Part shown: positions 7,053 through 14,963 of the stretch, piece after piece
How positions within the stretch are numbered: position 1 is the stretch's first letter
Layout: each line of letters starts with the position of its first letter
Source: an uncultured Clostridia bacterium
Lineage (GTDB): Bacteria > Bacillota > Clostridia > Christensenellales > Borkfalkiaceae
Length of the DNA: 64,000 bases
Assembly (NCBI GenBank): GCA_934271735.1
Contig: CAKQSB010000001.1
Location: 62,001 to 126,000, forward strand
Direction: 5' to 3'
Notes under the pieces: generated by a model
Database searches by the model: none
What the model saw: only the letters and a program-made list of their open reading frames with translations
What the model was told of the DNA's origin: nothing
Translations under genes and position numbers: made by a program

Positions 7053-9314
7053 ATGAAAAAGCCATTCGATTTAAAAAAGTTTTTCAAGTATCTCTTCTCG
7101 CTTTGCGGCTATGTGTTTCTCGCCGTCGCCGATAAGAAATTTTCGCCGCTCGCTCTACCCCTTCTCGCAGGCAACGTCTACGCGGGTCTTTCTCCTTTTT
7201 TGTCGTTGTTTTTGTATGTTCTGTCTTATATTTTTTCGTTCTCGCCGCTTACGATGATCTGCGCGGCGTTCGGCGGAACGGTTATCGCGATTTATTTCGT
7301 CATAATGAAAAAACTCGGCAAAAAAGCGGGATTTTCACTTGCGTTCGTAACGCTTTTCGCCGTCGCGCCGTACTGCGTTTTAAGAGACTGCCACAACATA
7401 ACGATAAGGCTCGTTCTCGGCGGATTATGTTCGCCCCTTTCGTTCGTCTTCGTTTCCGCGGCTAAGGTTTTCCTTATAAAAGGGTTTAAATACCGATTAT
7501 CGACGGACGAAATCGTTTCCGCGGCGGTGTGTTACATAATTTCGTCCTTAGGGGCGATAAATCTTCTTTCCGCTCCCGTTTACGAAACTTTCGCTATCGC
7601 CTGCGTGCTTTTTGCCGCCGCAACGACGAAAAAAGGGGTTGCGTGCGTAATAGCGACGATAACGGCTATACCGCTTTTTTTAAACTCTTACGACCCGTCG
7701 TTTTTCGCTCCGCTCTGCTTATATGCTCTCGTTGCGGTGTGTTTCGCGCCGTATTCCGGGCTTGCCGTTTCCGTAAGCGTTCTCGCGATCAAAGCGGCTT
7801 TGTGGAATTTTACCTCGATTTACGATAAATGGAGCTACATGTCTCAGCTTTTCATTCTCGCGCCCGTGTGCGTTTATTTGTTCACGCCGCCGAAATTTCT
7901 GAAAAAACTGAAGAAAAAGCTCGAAATTTATAAAGACAACAACCTCGGACGGTACGCGCTCGACAGAACGCGACTTGATTTATCGGGTAAACTTTTCGAA
8001 ATAGCTTCCGTTTTCGACGAGATGTCGGCATCTATAAAAAAGCTCGAAAAATGCTCGGTAAACGAAAAAAAGGTCACGGAAGAACTTGCGGAAGAACTAT
8101 ACGTAAAATGTTGCTCGGATTGCAGAAATCTGACGGCTTGCAGAAGTAAAAACTTTCCGCAAGACGAAGAACTCGGCAAAATAATCACCCTCGCTACCGC
8201 GAAAGGCAAACTAAACCTCGCCGATCTGCCCACGGCGTTTTCGCTTAAATGCAAATATCCCGAAAAAATCGCCGAGGAAACGAACGAGCTTATTCTCGAA
8301 AGCGAAAGGGAGTTTTTGAAAGCCGAGTCTATGAAAAACGGGCGTGAGCTTATTCTCGCGCAGACGGACGGCGTTTCGGAAGCCCTGAAAAGCCTCGCCG
8401 TCAATATGAGTATGAGCCTGGAAAGCAGGAGCGACGCGGGCGATCTCGTTTCCAATACGCTGATGAGCGCGGGGATTTTCGCGTTCGAAACGCTGTGTTT
8501 CGGCGAGGGAGATAAAGCCGAACTCAATATTCTTCTGCAAAAAAAGCAGGCGCAAAGTCCTCTTCTTTTAAAAGCCGTCAAAGAAGCCACGGGCAAAGAA
8601 ATGGTGATAAGCGACGCGTTCAACGTTTCGGAAGAACTGACGGCATTAACGCTTAAACGCGCTCCCGTATTCGACGCGGCTTTCGCCGTTTCGCAAAAAA
8701 CCAAGTCCGACAAAGAAAAAAGCGGCGACACTCACAGCGTTACGAAAATTTCCGAGGGGAAATTCCTCATCGCCTTAAACGACGGAATGGGCAGCGGCGA
8801 AAGAGCTTTGGAAACTTCCGCCGCGACGATTTCCCTTATCGAAACGCTTTATAAAGCCCACCTCTCCTCCGAAACGGTACTTTCCACGGTCAATAAAATT
8901 CTCTCATTTAACGGCGAAGACAACTTCACCGCTTTGGACGCAGGCGTTATCGATTTGTTCACGGGCAGCGCGGATTTTATCAAAATCGGCTCGCCGTATT
9001 CTTTCGTAATAACCGACGACGCGGTGAAGATCGTGGAAGGAAGTTCTTTGCCGCTCGGGATTCTGGAAGACCTGCGCCCGACCGTTTGCAAAACTTCCCT
9101 TTCGGACGGCGACGCGGTTGTGTTTGTAAGCGACGGCGTATCGGACGCGTTCGGTTCTTCCTCCGACTTTATCGATTTTCTTTCCACGCAAAAGGTTTTG
9201 AACCCCAAAACGCTTGCCGACAACATTTTGCAAAAGGCCCTTTTCTTAGACGGCGGCGAGGCGAAAGACGATATGACGGTATTTTGCGTGAGGTTGTTTA
9301 AAAAATCGGCTTAA
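7053..9314 (+). CDS. spoIIE: Stage II sporulation protein E (SpoIIE), membrane PP2C-type phosphatase
   Basis: Dephosphorylates the anti-anti-sigma factor SpoIIAA to switch on sigma-F in the forespore and takes part in polar septation. The 753-residue protein has about ten membrane helices in residues 15-280, a regulatory middle region with a Cys-rich patch (CCSDCRNLTAC, about residues 350-365), and a C-terminal PP2C domain whose metal-binding aspartates appear in NDGMGSGERA (about 575), VSDGVSDAFG (about 694) and DDMTVF (about 745). No ribosome site precedes the ATG; the -10 box ends seven bases upstream, implying a leaderless mRNA. Three Spo0A-like boxes lie just upstream. Length is a little under the B. 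subtilis protein (827). Confidence 0.92.
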   Translation: MKKPFDLKKFFKYLFSLCGYVFLAVADKKFSPLALPLLAGNVYAGLSPFLSLFLYVLSYIFSFSPLTMICAAFGGTVIAIYFVIMKKLGKKAGFSLAFVTLFAVAPYCVLRDCHNITIRLVLGGLCSPLSFVFVSAAKVFLIKGFKYRLSTDEIVSAAVCYIISSLGAINLLSAPVYETFAIACVLFAAATTKKGVACVIATITAIPLFLNSYDPSFFAPLCLYALVAVCFAPYSGLAVSVSVLAIKAALWNFTSIYDKWSYMSQLFILAPVCVYLFTPPKFLKKLKKKLEIYKDNNLGRYALDRTRLDLSGKLFEIASVFDEMSASIKKLEKCSVNEKKVTEELAEELYVKCCSDCRNLTACRSKNFPQDEELGKIITLATAKGKLNLADLPTAFSLKCKYPEKIAEETNELILESEREFLKAESMKNGRELILAQTDGVSEALKSLAVNMSMSLESRSDAGDLVSNTLMSAGIFAFETLCFGEGDKAELNILLQKKQAQSPLLLKAVKEATGKEMVISDAFNVSEELTALTLKRAPVFDAAFAVSQKTKSDKEKSGDTHSVTKISEGKFLIALNDGMGSGERALETSAATISLIETLYKAHLSSETVLSTVNKILSFNGEDNFTALDAGVIDLFTGSADFIKIGSPYSFVITDDAVKIVEGSSLPLGILEDLRPTVCKTSLSDGDAVVFVSDGVSDAFGSSSDFIDFLSTQKVLNPKTLADNILQKALFLDGGEAKDDMTVFCVRLFKKSA

Positions 9315-9331
9315 AAACGTTCACTAAACTA

Positions 9332-9359
9332 TTGCTTTTTCGTAATTTCAAGCTATAAT
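9332..9359 (+). promoter_or_regulatory. Promoter of a long structured leader
   Basis: TTGCTT (9332-9337), 16-base spacer, TATAAT (9354-9359), just after spoIIE. It would start a roughly 360-base leader ahead of the gene at 9725. Confidence 0.55.
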
Positions 9360-9365
9360 GGCGGC

Positions 9366-9724
9366 GCGTCTGACAAAAAAACCGACAGAACCGCAAACGA
9401 TTTTCGTCGGCGATACAGCCGCCGCGTAAAAAAACAACTTTGCGTGGCAAAGGAGCGGAAAAATTACGGAAAAGTACTATTTGAGAAAACGAAACAACAA
9501 ACTCTCCAAAAAGTTCACACCCCCTTTCCCGGACGGCGTTTTTCCGCCTTAGCCGAGGAACGGGGCGATAAGGCTTGGTTGAAAGCAAAAAACTTTTAAA
9601 TCGAACTTTTTATCGCCCGTCTCCCCGACTTTATCGTTTTTCATTCGAAACGATAAAAAAGAAGTCGGGCAAACCGACAAAATTCTGTTGTCCGACTTCC
9701 GATATTTTAAGGGAGGTAAGGAAA
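9366..9724 (+). ncRNA. Long structured 5' leader or small RNA, class unknown
   Basis: About 360 bases without a gene between a promoter and a well-placed ribosome site. Strong stems are visible: CTTTGC/GCAAAG (9438-9452), GGGCGATAA/TTATCGCCC (9563-9571 with 9610-9618), TTTATCGTTT/AAACGATAAA (9630-9657) enclosed by CCCGACTT/AAGTCGGG (9624-9631 with 9662-9669). The 9661-9668 strand can instead pair with CCGACTTC at 9692-9699, so two structures exclude each other. I tested it by eye against RNase P, tmRNA, T-box and c-di-GMP-I motifs without a match. Confidence 0.45.
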
Positions 9725-10207
9725 ATGGAAAATCTCAATTTTTATTCGGCTTTGGACGGTTTCGGCGCGGAAGTTTTCGTTCTCGCCATATTCGTGAGCG
9801 CGATAATCGCGATTGTGAAGAAAATTTTCCCTAAAATGGGGAAAAGAAACGAACTTTTCATAAGGTTCGCGCTCGCCGTCGGACTTTACGCGTTATACGT
9901 TACGCTTCTCGAAAAAGACGTTGCCTTATGCCTTGAAAAAGGCGCGAGCATATGCGGGGTATCTTACTTTATCCGCACGATTTTTTCGGGCGAAACGGGC
10001 AATGAAATAATCGACGAAGTTATAAACGCCGCGATACCGAAAGCCAAGCTTACCAAAAGACAACTTAAAGAAATCAGGTCGAAAACAACCGAGGAAGAAA
10101 TCCGCGACGCGCTGCAAAAGGCGGCGAACGGGCGAATCCCCGAAACAAAACTTAACGTTTTGGCGAAAACCGTTTATCAGATCAAGACGAGAACGGAAAA
10201 AGTTTAA
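9725..10207 (+). CDS. Small membrane protein of unknown function
   Basis: I do not recognise this 160-residue protein. Two hydrophobic segments are clear, VFVLAIFVSAIIAIVKKIF (about residues 17-35) and a second near residues 48-66, followed by a charged, helical soluble half (KLTKRQLKEIRSKTTEEEI). The start at 9725 is fixed by an excellent ribosome site, GGGAGGTAAGG, ending four bases upstream; a longer open frame to 9575 has none. It follows a long structured leader and spoIIE, and is followed by a hairpin array and a bidirectional terminator. A role tied to sporulation is only positional inference. Confidence 0.6.
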   Translation: MENLNFYSALDGFGAEVFVLAIFVSAIIAIVKKIFPKMGKRNELFIRFALAVGLYALYVTLLEKDVALCLEKGASICGVSYFIRTIFSGETGNEIIDEVINAAIPKAKLTKRQLKEIRSKTTEEEIRDALQKAANGRIPETKLNVLAKTVYQIKTRTEKV

Positions 10208-10295
10208 AAACTTGCTCGTCCGAGAAAATTTTAATGAAATCCGTCTTGACAGACGGATGAAATCCTTCTATGGCGGATGAGGACGGATTTTTCGT

Positions 10296-10466
10296 CTGAG
10301 CAAAGCAAGGATTTCACCATGGCAAAGCTATGATTTCACCCCATCGGGATTACACCCGAACGCAGTGAGGATTTCACCATAGCAAAGCTATGATTTCACC
10401 CGAGCAAAGCGAGGATTGCTCCCGCACGAAGTGCGGATTTCTCCTCGGCTTAGCCGAGATTTAACC
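10296..10466. repeat. Array of short hairpins at 22-nt period joined by ATTTCACC-like linkers
   Basis: Eight units, most a 15-nt palindrome (for example CATAGCAAAGCTATG at 10378, CCGCACGAAGTGCGG at 10422, CTCGGCTTAGCCGAG at 10444), separated by ATTTCACC or close variants. Unit starts 10356, 10378, 10400, 10422 and 10444 give an exact 22-nt period. Stems differ in sequence while the best units pair perfectly. A related hairpin, ATCCGTCT/AGACGGAT, precedes it at 10239-10258. Confidence 0.85.
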
Positions 10467-10512
10467 AAAATTATACGCCCCGTTACCGAAAGGCAACGGG
10501 GCGTATAATTTT
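10467..10512. terminator. Bidirectional terminator
   Basis: AAAATTATACGCCCCGTT (10467-10484) pairs perfectly with 10495-10512 around a ten-base loop containing GAAA, with A and T runs at the ends. It separates the convergent genes at 9725 and 10563. Confidence 0.85.
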
Positions 10513-10562
10513 GATTTATATATAGGGGAGAGCTTATGAGCTATGATTAGCGCAGTAGTAGT

Positions 10563-12062
10563 TTACACCGGTTTTACGTTCTTTTCGCCTTTGAGTTTGT
10601 CAAGGAAAGCTTTCGCTTCGGCTTCGGCTTTGGAAAGAGCGTCTTCATAGTTCTTCTTGTAAACCGAGGCTTTCGCAAGGTCGGCTTCTATATCTTTCTG
10701 AACAGCGTTCCATTCGTCTTCGGAAAGGTCTTTCCTGATTTCTTCGAGATATTTATCTCTCTTGCCTTCGAAACGAGCCGTTAATGCGTCGAGGTCGGAG
10801 AAGTCCGCCTTCGCGTCCTCAGCCCAAGCTTTGATCATAGCGATGTTGGCTTTGGTTTCGCTTATAATCGTGTTCCACGTTTCCGTTCCGCCGGGGATAA
10901 GATCGATAACCGACAACATAGTTTTGTATGCGTTATCCGCAACCGTAGCAACCTTTGCGATTTCGTCCTTATATTTTTCCGCGAACGCGGCGATTTCGGC
11001 TTTGATATCGGTCTCGACCTTTTTGAGCGCAGCCGTGAGATCCGCCATTTTCTGCTGCATTTCCTTGTTCATATCGGAGTTTTTGAAGAGTTTATCCGCA
11101 TAAGCTTCGATACTTCTTATCGTAACTTCGCCTTTGGAATTTTTCAAAGGATCGGTATTTTCAAGCCCCAAAGCTTTTGCAACTGCCTGAGCCTGCTCGT
11201 CCGTCAAAGGATAATCGACTACTTTGTTCGCAAATTCCGCAACGTTCTTGACCGATTCCATCATAAGAGCGGCGGAAGCGTAAGTCTGATAAACAGCCCC
11301 GAGATAAGCCGTGTCTTTGTGAGCCATATAGTTTTTCGCGTAAAACTCGGTGTAAGCGGCATAAGTTTTATAAGTAACCGCTTTATCGAACGCCGCCTGA
11401 GCCTGTTTTTTAGCAAGCAGGTAAGCGTCGGTAGCGTAAGCTTCGATTTTGGAATCGTATTCCTTGATGAGTTCGATAAGTTCGTCGTTATCCATTTCGA
11501 CGGCGGTTTCGAGCGAAATTTCGCCCGTTTCGCTTATCGTGAGAGCGAGTTTGAACTTAGCGAGAGAAAGCGACTGAACAATCTTGTTGTCGGGGTGAGC
11601 TTTCTTGAACTCTTCGAGTTTTCTGTTAAGAGAATAGCTGCCCTCGGCGTCTATTTTAACGCTGAGACCGGATTTATCCGCAGAAGCTTTTATGGAAGCG
11701 TTTACGTTGTCGGTAAGCTTTTTAAGATGCTTGTCGTCCTTTGCGCTTACCGTTACGTTTACGACGTGATTATCTTCCGTAAGGTATCCTTCCTCGATGG
11801 AAATGTTTACGATTTTTTCAACGGCTTTATCAACCGTTTCGCCCTTTATTCCGCTTTCGTTATATAAAAGAACAAGTCCGTCTTCGTTTACGCCTCTTAC
11901 GCCCGCGACAAGTCCGTCCTCGCCGACGACGAGTTCTACCGACGGGTTGATGTCGAGACTGACGTAACCGCTCTTATCTTCGCTATTGCCGCAACTTGCG
12001 AGCGGAAGACACATACACGCCGCCATAACGGCCGCTATAAAGCCCGATACAATTTTTTTCAT
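10563..12062 (-). CDS. Lipoprotein with RsgI-like N-terminal domain and long coiled-coil body
   Basis: A 499-residue predicted lipoprotein: signal peptide and lipobox (PLASC, Cys24), then YVSLDINPSVELVVGEDG and the following 120 residues, which resemble the extracytoplasmic domain of RsgI-type anti-sigma factors. Residues 200-495 are Lys/Ala/Glu-rich and helical with coiled-coil character. It lacks the cytosolic sigma-binding part and membrane helix of a true anti-sigma factor, so it is more likely an extracellular sensor partner or surface protein of the regulon. Its own promoter at 12111-12142 carries the same rare motif as the ECF sigma gene promoter at 14107. Exact role unknown. Confidence 0.65.
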   Translation of the reverse strand: MKKIVSGFIAAVMAACMCLPLASCGNSEDKSGYVSLDINPSVELVVGEDGLVAGVRGVNEDGLVLLYNESGIKGETVDKAVEKIVNISIEEGYLTEDNHVVNVTVSAKDDKHLKKLTDNVNASIKASADKSGLSVKIDAEGSYSLNRKLEEFKKAHPDNKIVQSLSLAKFKLALTISETGEISLETAVEMDNDELIELIKEYDSKIEAYATDAYLLAKKQAQAAFDKAVTYKTYAAYTEFYAKNYMAHKDTAYLGAVYQTYASAALMMESVKNVAEFANKVVDYPLTDEQAQAVAKALGLENTDPLKNSKGEVTIRSIEAYADKLFKNSDMNKEMQQKMADLTAALKKVETDIKAEIAAFAEKYKDEIAKVATVADNAYKTMLSVIDLIPGGTETWNTIISETKANIAMIKAWAEDAKADFSDLDALTARFEGKRDKYLEEIRKDLSEDEWNAVQKDIEADLAKASVYKKNYEDALSKAEAEAKAFLDKLKGEKNVKPV

Positions 12063-12110
12063 TTTATTTACCTCCGTACCGAAGTTCTTGCCCTCGGTTT
12101 ATTTTCGCTT

Positions 12111-12142
12111 ATTATACGTTTTGAAATTTCGTTTTGTTGCAA
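12111..12142 (-). promoter_or_regulatory. ECF-sigma-type promoter P2
   Basis: Minus strand TTGCAAC (12136-12142), 18 bases, GTATAAT (12111-12117), 49 bases upstream of the lipoprotein gene. Identical elements at identical spacing precede the sigma gene (14107-14138), which marks both as likely targets of that sigma factor. Confidence 0.65.
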
Positions 12143-12154
12143 AAATCGAAAAAA

Positions 12155-13513
12155 TTATTTTATTTTTTTCCAGAAATTTTCGAGCGAGCCGTAATTTCCT
12201 ATGATTTTATCGTAATATTTATCGTATTCCTCTTCGGAAACGGGCGTTCTTTGTTTCTCGTAAGTTTCCTTATATTCCTTTTCTCTCGAAACGAAGAGTC
12301 CCGACAAAACCTTGCACAAATCTCTTCTGTATTCGTTTATGCTTTGCGGCACGCGGGTCAAAGTCTCGTATCCCATAGTATCGAGATCGGTTTTATCGAG
12401 AACGGCGACGAATTTCGATTCGTTGGATTTGACGATATCGGTTGTTAAAGAGTCGAGATACTCGGTCGTTTTTTGCAGATACTCGTCGAGATCGGTCTCC
12501 TTGCTTATGCCGCCGAAAAGTTCGCAGTAATCGAAGATAACGTTGTCTAAGTCCCACGCGCTTTTTATAACGTGTTTGCCACCCGTTATTTCGGCGTATT
12601 CCGCAATGAGATTTTCCATTTTTTCCACAAGATCGCGCGCAAACAGGCTGTTTCCCGCGTTCCAGTAGTCCTTTCCGCCCGTACAGAGCTTGATTTCGAA
12701 GTTGACTACTTTCATTCTGAGAATGAGCGCCGCGCCGTCCACGATACTTGTTATCTTGTTCTTCACGAGGTTATAAAGCCCGCTTACTATATAATCGTCG
12801 TAAGCCTGCTCCATATCGGTTACGTTTCTCTCGCCGTAAAGCTCGGGAAGATTTTTTGCCGCCGATTTGAAATCCCTTTCGCCGGAAACGGAAAGTCCCG
12901 TCTTTTCGGCAAGCGAATTTACCGAAACCGTTTCCTTTAAAACCACGGAATAAACGCCTTTTTCACGGAAATATTTTTTCGTCGCGGTAACGATTTCATC
13001 CGTTTGTTTTCCGTCTTTCGCCGAAGTTATCTTCACGGCGTTTTCGTCCGAATCGAGGTCTATATACCCGAGCCTTGCCGCGTTGTCGATGAAAATTTCC
13101 ACGCTTTCGGAAACGGGTTTGCCTTTGAGTTCGTTTAAGATATCTTCGTCGGACAAAATAACGTCCGCGTCCGAATTGGTCGCCTTGACGCTTTTGACGT
13201 TCCCTTTTTTATCGGTTATAAAAAGCACCGAGGGATTTATATCGAGCATTATCTCCGTCGTTTCGGCGGAAGCGTTTTTCACGGCGAAAACCGTCGGAAA
13301 AACTATGAGAAAACAAGCCGTTACGGCAAGCAAAGCCGCAATCGGTTTTTTCGCGAGAACAAAGTTTTTAAGTTTATCGAAAAAGCCTTGCCCGCCGCGT
13401 TCTCCGCTTTTTTCCTTTAACGGAACGGAAGCGTTTTTAACTCCGTCCGAAAGCACTATGTTTTTCGCCGAACGCTCGGTTTCTTCTTTTAAAAGTTTCT
13501 TCCAGTTACTCAT
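12155..13513 (-). CDS. RsgI-like anti-sigma factor
   Basis: Membrane-spanning anti-sigma factor predicted to hold the neighbouring ECF sigma factor. The 452-residue protein has a cytosolic N-terminal stretch (about 1-55), one membrane helix (PIAALLAVTACFLIVFPTVF, about residues 57-77), then MLDINPSVLFITDKKGNV, the RsgI-type extracytoplasmic domain with the shared DINPS motif, and a long helical C-terminal region. It begins four bases after the sigma gene stop; its ribosome site AAAGGAGG lies inside the sigma gene end, so the pair is one transcript. The outside domain shares the DINPS fold with the downstream lipoprotein, suggesting a common origin. The signal sensed is unknown. Confidence 0.75.
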   Translation of the reverse strand: MSNWKKLLKEETERSAKNIVLSDGVKNASVPLKEKSGERGGQGFFDKLKNFVLAKKPIAALLAVTACFLIVFPTVFAVKNASAETTEIMLDINPSVLFITDKKGNVKSVKATNSDADVILSDEDILNELKGKPVSESVEIFIDNAARLGYIDLDSDENAVKITSAKDGKQTDEIVTATKKYFREKGVYSVVLKETVSVNSLAEKTGLSVSGERDFKSAAKNLPELYGERNVTDMEQAYDDYIVSGLYNLVKNKITSIVDGAALILRMKVVNFEIKLCTGGKDYWNAGNSLFARDLVEKMENLIAEYAEITGGKHVIKSAWDLDNVIFDYCELFGGISKETDLDEYLQKTTEYLDSLTTDIVKSNESKFVAVLDKTDLDTMGYETLTRVPQSINEYRRDLCKVLSGLFVSREKEYKETYEKQRTPVSEEEYDKYYDKIIGNYGSLENFWKKIK

Positions 13514-13517
13514 ATTT

Positions 13518-14045
13518 TTACGCCTCCTTTTTTAAATAATTTTTTAATTTATCCACCGCGCGTTTGTATTTGGAAGTAACGCTGCCGGTGGGCATATCGA
13601 AAAGCTTGGCGATTTCTTTGTGCTTATAACCCCATATGACGTGCAGGATTATTATTCTCTGCTCCTCTTCCGAAAGGCATTTCCGCATCGCCGAAGTTAC
13701 GGGCGAATCGAAATCGTTTTCGTCGATACTGACGGCTTCGTCCTTGCCGAGGTTAAGCTCCACGAAATTATCGTAAACCTTCCTCGACCTCAGCTCGCCG
13801 AGAGCCGTGTTTTTGGTAATCTGCAAAATCCAGGGAAGCCCGTTTTTGCCGTCGAACTTATCGATGTTTTTCTTTATTTTAAGAAATACCGTCTGAACGA
13901 TATCTTCTGCATCCTCGCGGTTTTTCATATACGAATACGCGAAAGAATAAACGCCGCCCTTGATCCCGTTATAGAGATTTTCGAACGCCTTTTCGTTTCC
14001 CTCGGCTATTCTGTTAAGTTGCACGTTTATCTCGAAACGATTCAT
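13518..14045 (-). CDS. ECF-type RNA polymerase sigma factor
   Basis: A 175-residue sigma-70 family factor with only regions 2 and 4. Region 2 is seen in NLYNGIKGGVYSFAYSYMK and REDAEDIVQTVFLKI; region 4 in RIIILHVIWGYKHKEIAKLF followed by DMPTGSVTSKYKRAVDKL, a helix-turn-helix. First gene of an operon with the RsgI-like anti-sigma factor, and its promoter P1 contains TTGCAAC and GTATAAT, so it probably controls itself. Stimulus and wider regulon cannot be read here. Confidence 0.9.
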   Translation of the reverse strand: MNRFEINVQLNRIAEGNEKAFENLYNGIKGGVYSFAYSYMKNREDAEDIVQTVFLKIKKNIDKFDGKNGLPWILQITKNTALGELRSRKVYDNFVELNLGKDEAVSIDENDFDSPVTSAMRKCLSEEEQRIIILHVIWGYKHKEIAKLFDMPTGSVTSKYKRAVDKLKNYLKKEA

Positions 14046-14106
14046 CTCTCCCGCAATAGCCGTAATTCAACCCCTGAAACGGCCGCCCCTGTTTTTCCTT
14101 GCATAT

Positions 14107-14138
14107 ATTATACTATTTAAATTTAATTTTTGTTGCAA
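14107..14138 (-). promoter_or_regulatory. ECF-sigma-type promoter P1 (autoregulatory)
   Basis: Minus strand TTGCAAC (14132-14138), 18 bases, GTATAAT (14107-14113), about 60 bases upstream of the sigma gene. The 18-base spacer counted from GCAAC to GTATAA is the same as in P2, too long for sigma-A but natural for an ECF -35 (AAC core). Confidence 0.65.
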
Positions 14139-14140
14139 AA

Positions 14141-14176
14141 AAACAAAAAAAACGAGAAGATATTTTTCTTCCCGTT
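14141..14176 (-). terminator. Intrinsic terminator of the lipoprotein gene
   Basis: On the minus strand AACGGGAAG pairs with CTTCTCGTT (one G-U) and is followed by a long T run. Lies 27 bases after the stop at 14203. Confidence 0.75.
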
Positions 14177-14202
14177 TGCGTTTTTACTTTTTTCTTATAA
14201 AA

Positions 14203-14853
14203 TTATTTGCCCGTGACTACGATTATGTTTCCGCCCACGCTTTCGCCATTGTCGGAAAACTCTCCCTCGCCGGAGTAATTCAAAAACGTTGCTTTCGATT
14301 CGCTGTTGACCTCTCCCGAGTACGCTTCGATATATTCCGTAAGATACCCGTCCGCGTCGAACGTACATTTTATCGTTTCCGTAAGCCCGTCGTGCTCGTC
14401 GGAAGAAATCCACGTACATTTAAGAATATCGCCGATTTTTTCGTACTTTTCCGACTGCAACTGAGTTATTTGCCCTTCATACGCGGAAAAGCCGAAAACG
14501 TCCAACGAACCCTCTTCGAAGTCTATTGAGCTTCTGCCGTTAGCTTTATGAATAATTTCTCCGCCGACCACATTCCACGTTTTCGTTTCGCCGCCTATTA
14601 CCGCGTCTATAACTAAGTCTGCCTTAGCCCATTTTTTTGCCGCAATCGAAGCCGTTTCGCGCTTTTTCAATTCGGCGAAAAATTCCGCGCTCGTCAGCTC
14701 ACGAGCCTGCAGTTCTTCCGAGGCGCTTTTGCCGTCTTTCGGGTTGTCTTTCGAACTATTTCCCGAATTATCGCAAGCGGCAAACGTTGCCATACATAAA
14801 ACAGCGGAAATCAAGCATAAACAAACTATCTTCAAAAAGTTTCTTTTTGCCAT
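14203..14853 (-). CDS. Lipoprotein of unknown function
   Basis: Not recognised. The 216-residue protein has a clear lipoprotein signal (LISAVLCMATFAAC, Cys26) and a Ser/Lys/Asp-rich linker, then a soluble domain of about 160 residues with alternating short strands (WNVVGGEIIHKANGRSSIDF; ILKCTWISSD), suggesting a beta-rich fold. GGAGAT lies upstream of the ATG and a strong terminator follows. It sits upstream of the sigma operon on the same strand but with a terminator between them, so it is an independent unit. Confidence 0.6.
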   Translation of the reverse strand: MAKRNFLKIVCLCLISAVLCMATFAACDNSGNSSKDNPKDGKSASEELQARELTSAEFFAELKKRETASIAAKKWAKADLVIDAVIGGETKTWNVVGGEIIHKANGRSSIDFEEGSLDVFGFSAYEGQITQLQSEKYEKIGDILKCTWISSDEHDGLTETIKCTFDADGYLTEYIEAYSGEVNSESKATFLNYSGEGEFSDNGESVGGNIIVVTGK

Positions 14854-14897
14854 ATACGTATCTCCTTTTCGCCTTAGCTCCGCCGACGTTTATTTTG

Positions 14898-14931
14898 TCT
14901 TTGCTTATCGCGTTCTTTATGCGGATAAGCA
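14898..14931. other. Long hairpin between bioY and the lipoprotein gene
   Basis: TTTGCTTATCGCG pairs with the stretch ending GATAAGCAAA around an eight-base loop. Neither side has a T run, so it may be a stabilising or regulatory hairpin rather than a terminator. Confidence 0.5.
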
Positions 14932-14963
14932 AAATAAAAACAAGGGCGCGCCATAAGCGAATT

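Noticed and set aside
6923..7087. Upstream extension of the M6 protease frame
   Set aside because: It covers the gene's own promoter and the start of spoIIE on the other strand; the signal peptide begins at 6922.
9366..9724. RNase P RNA, suggested by GACAGAACCG
   Set aside because: The universal GAGGAAAGTC block and the matching distal strands are missing.
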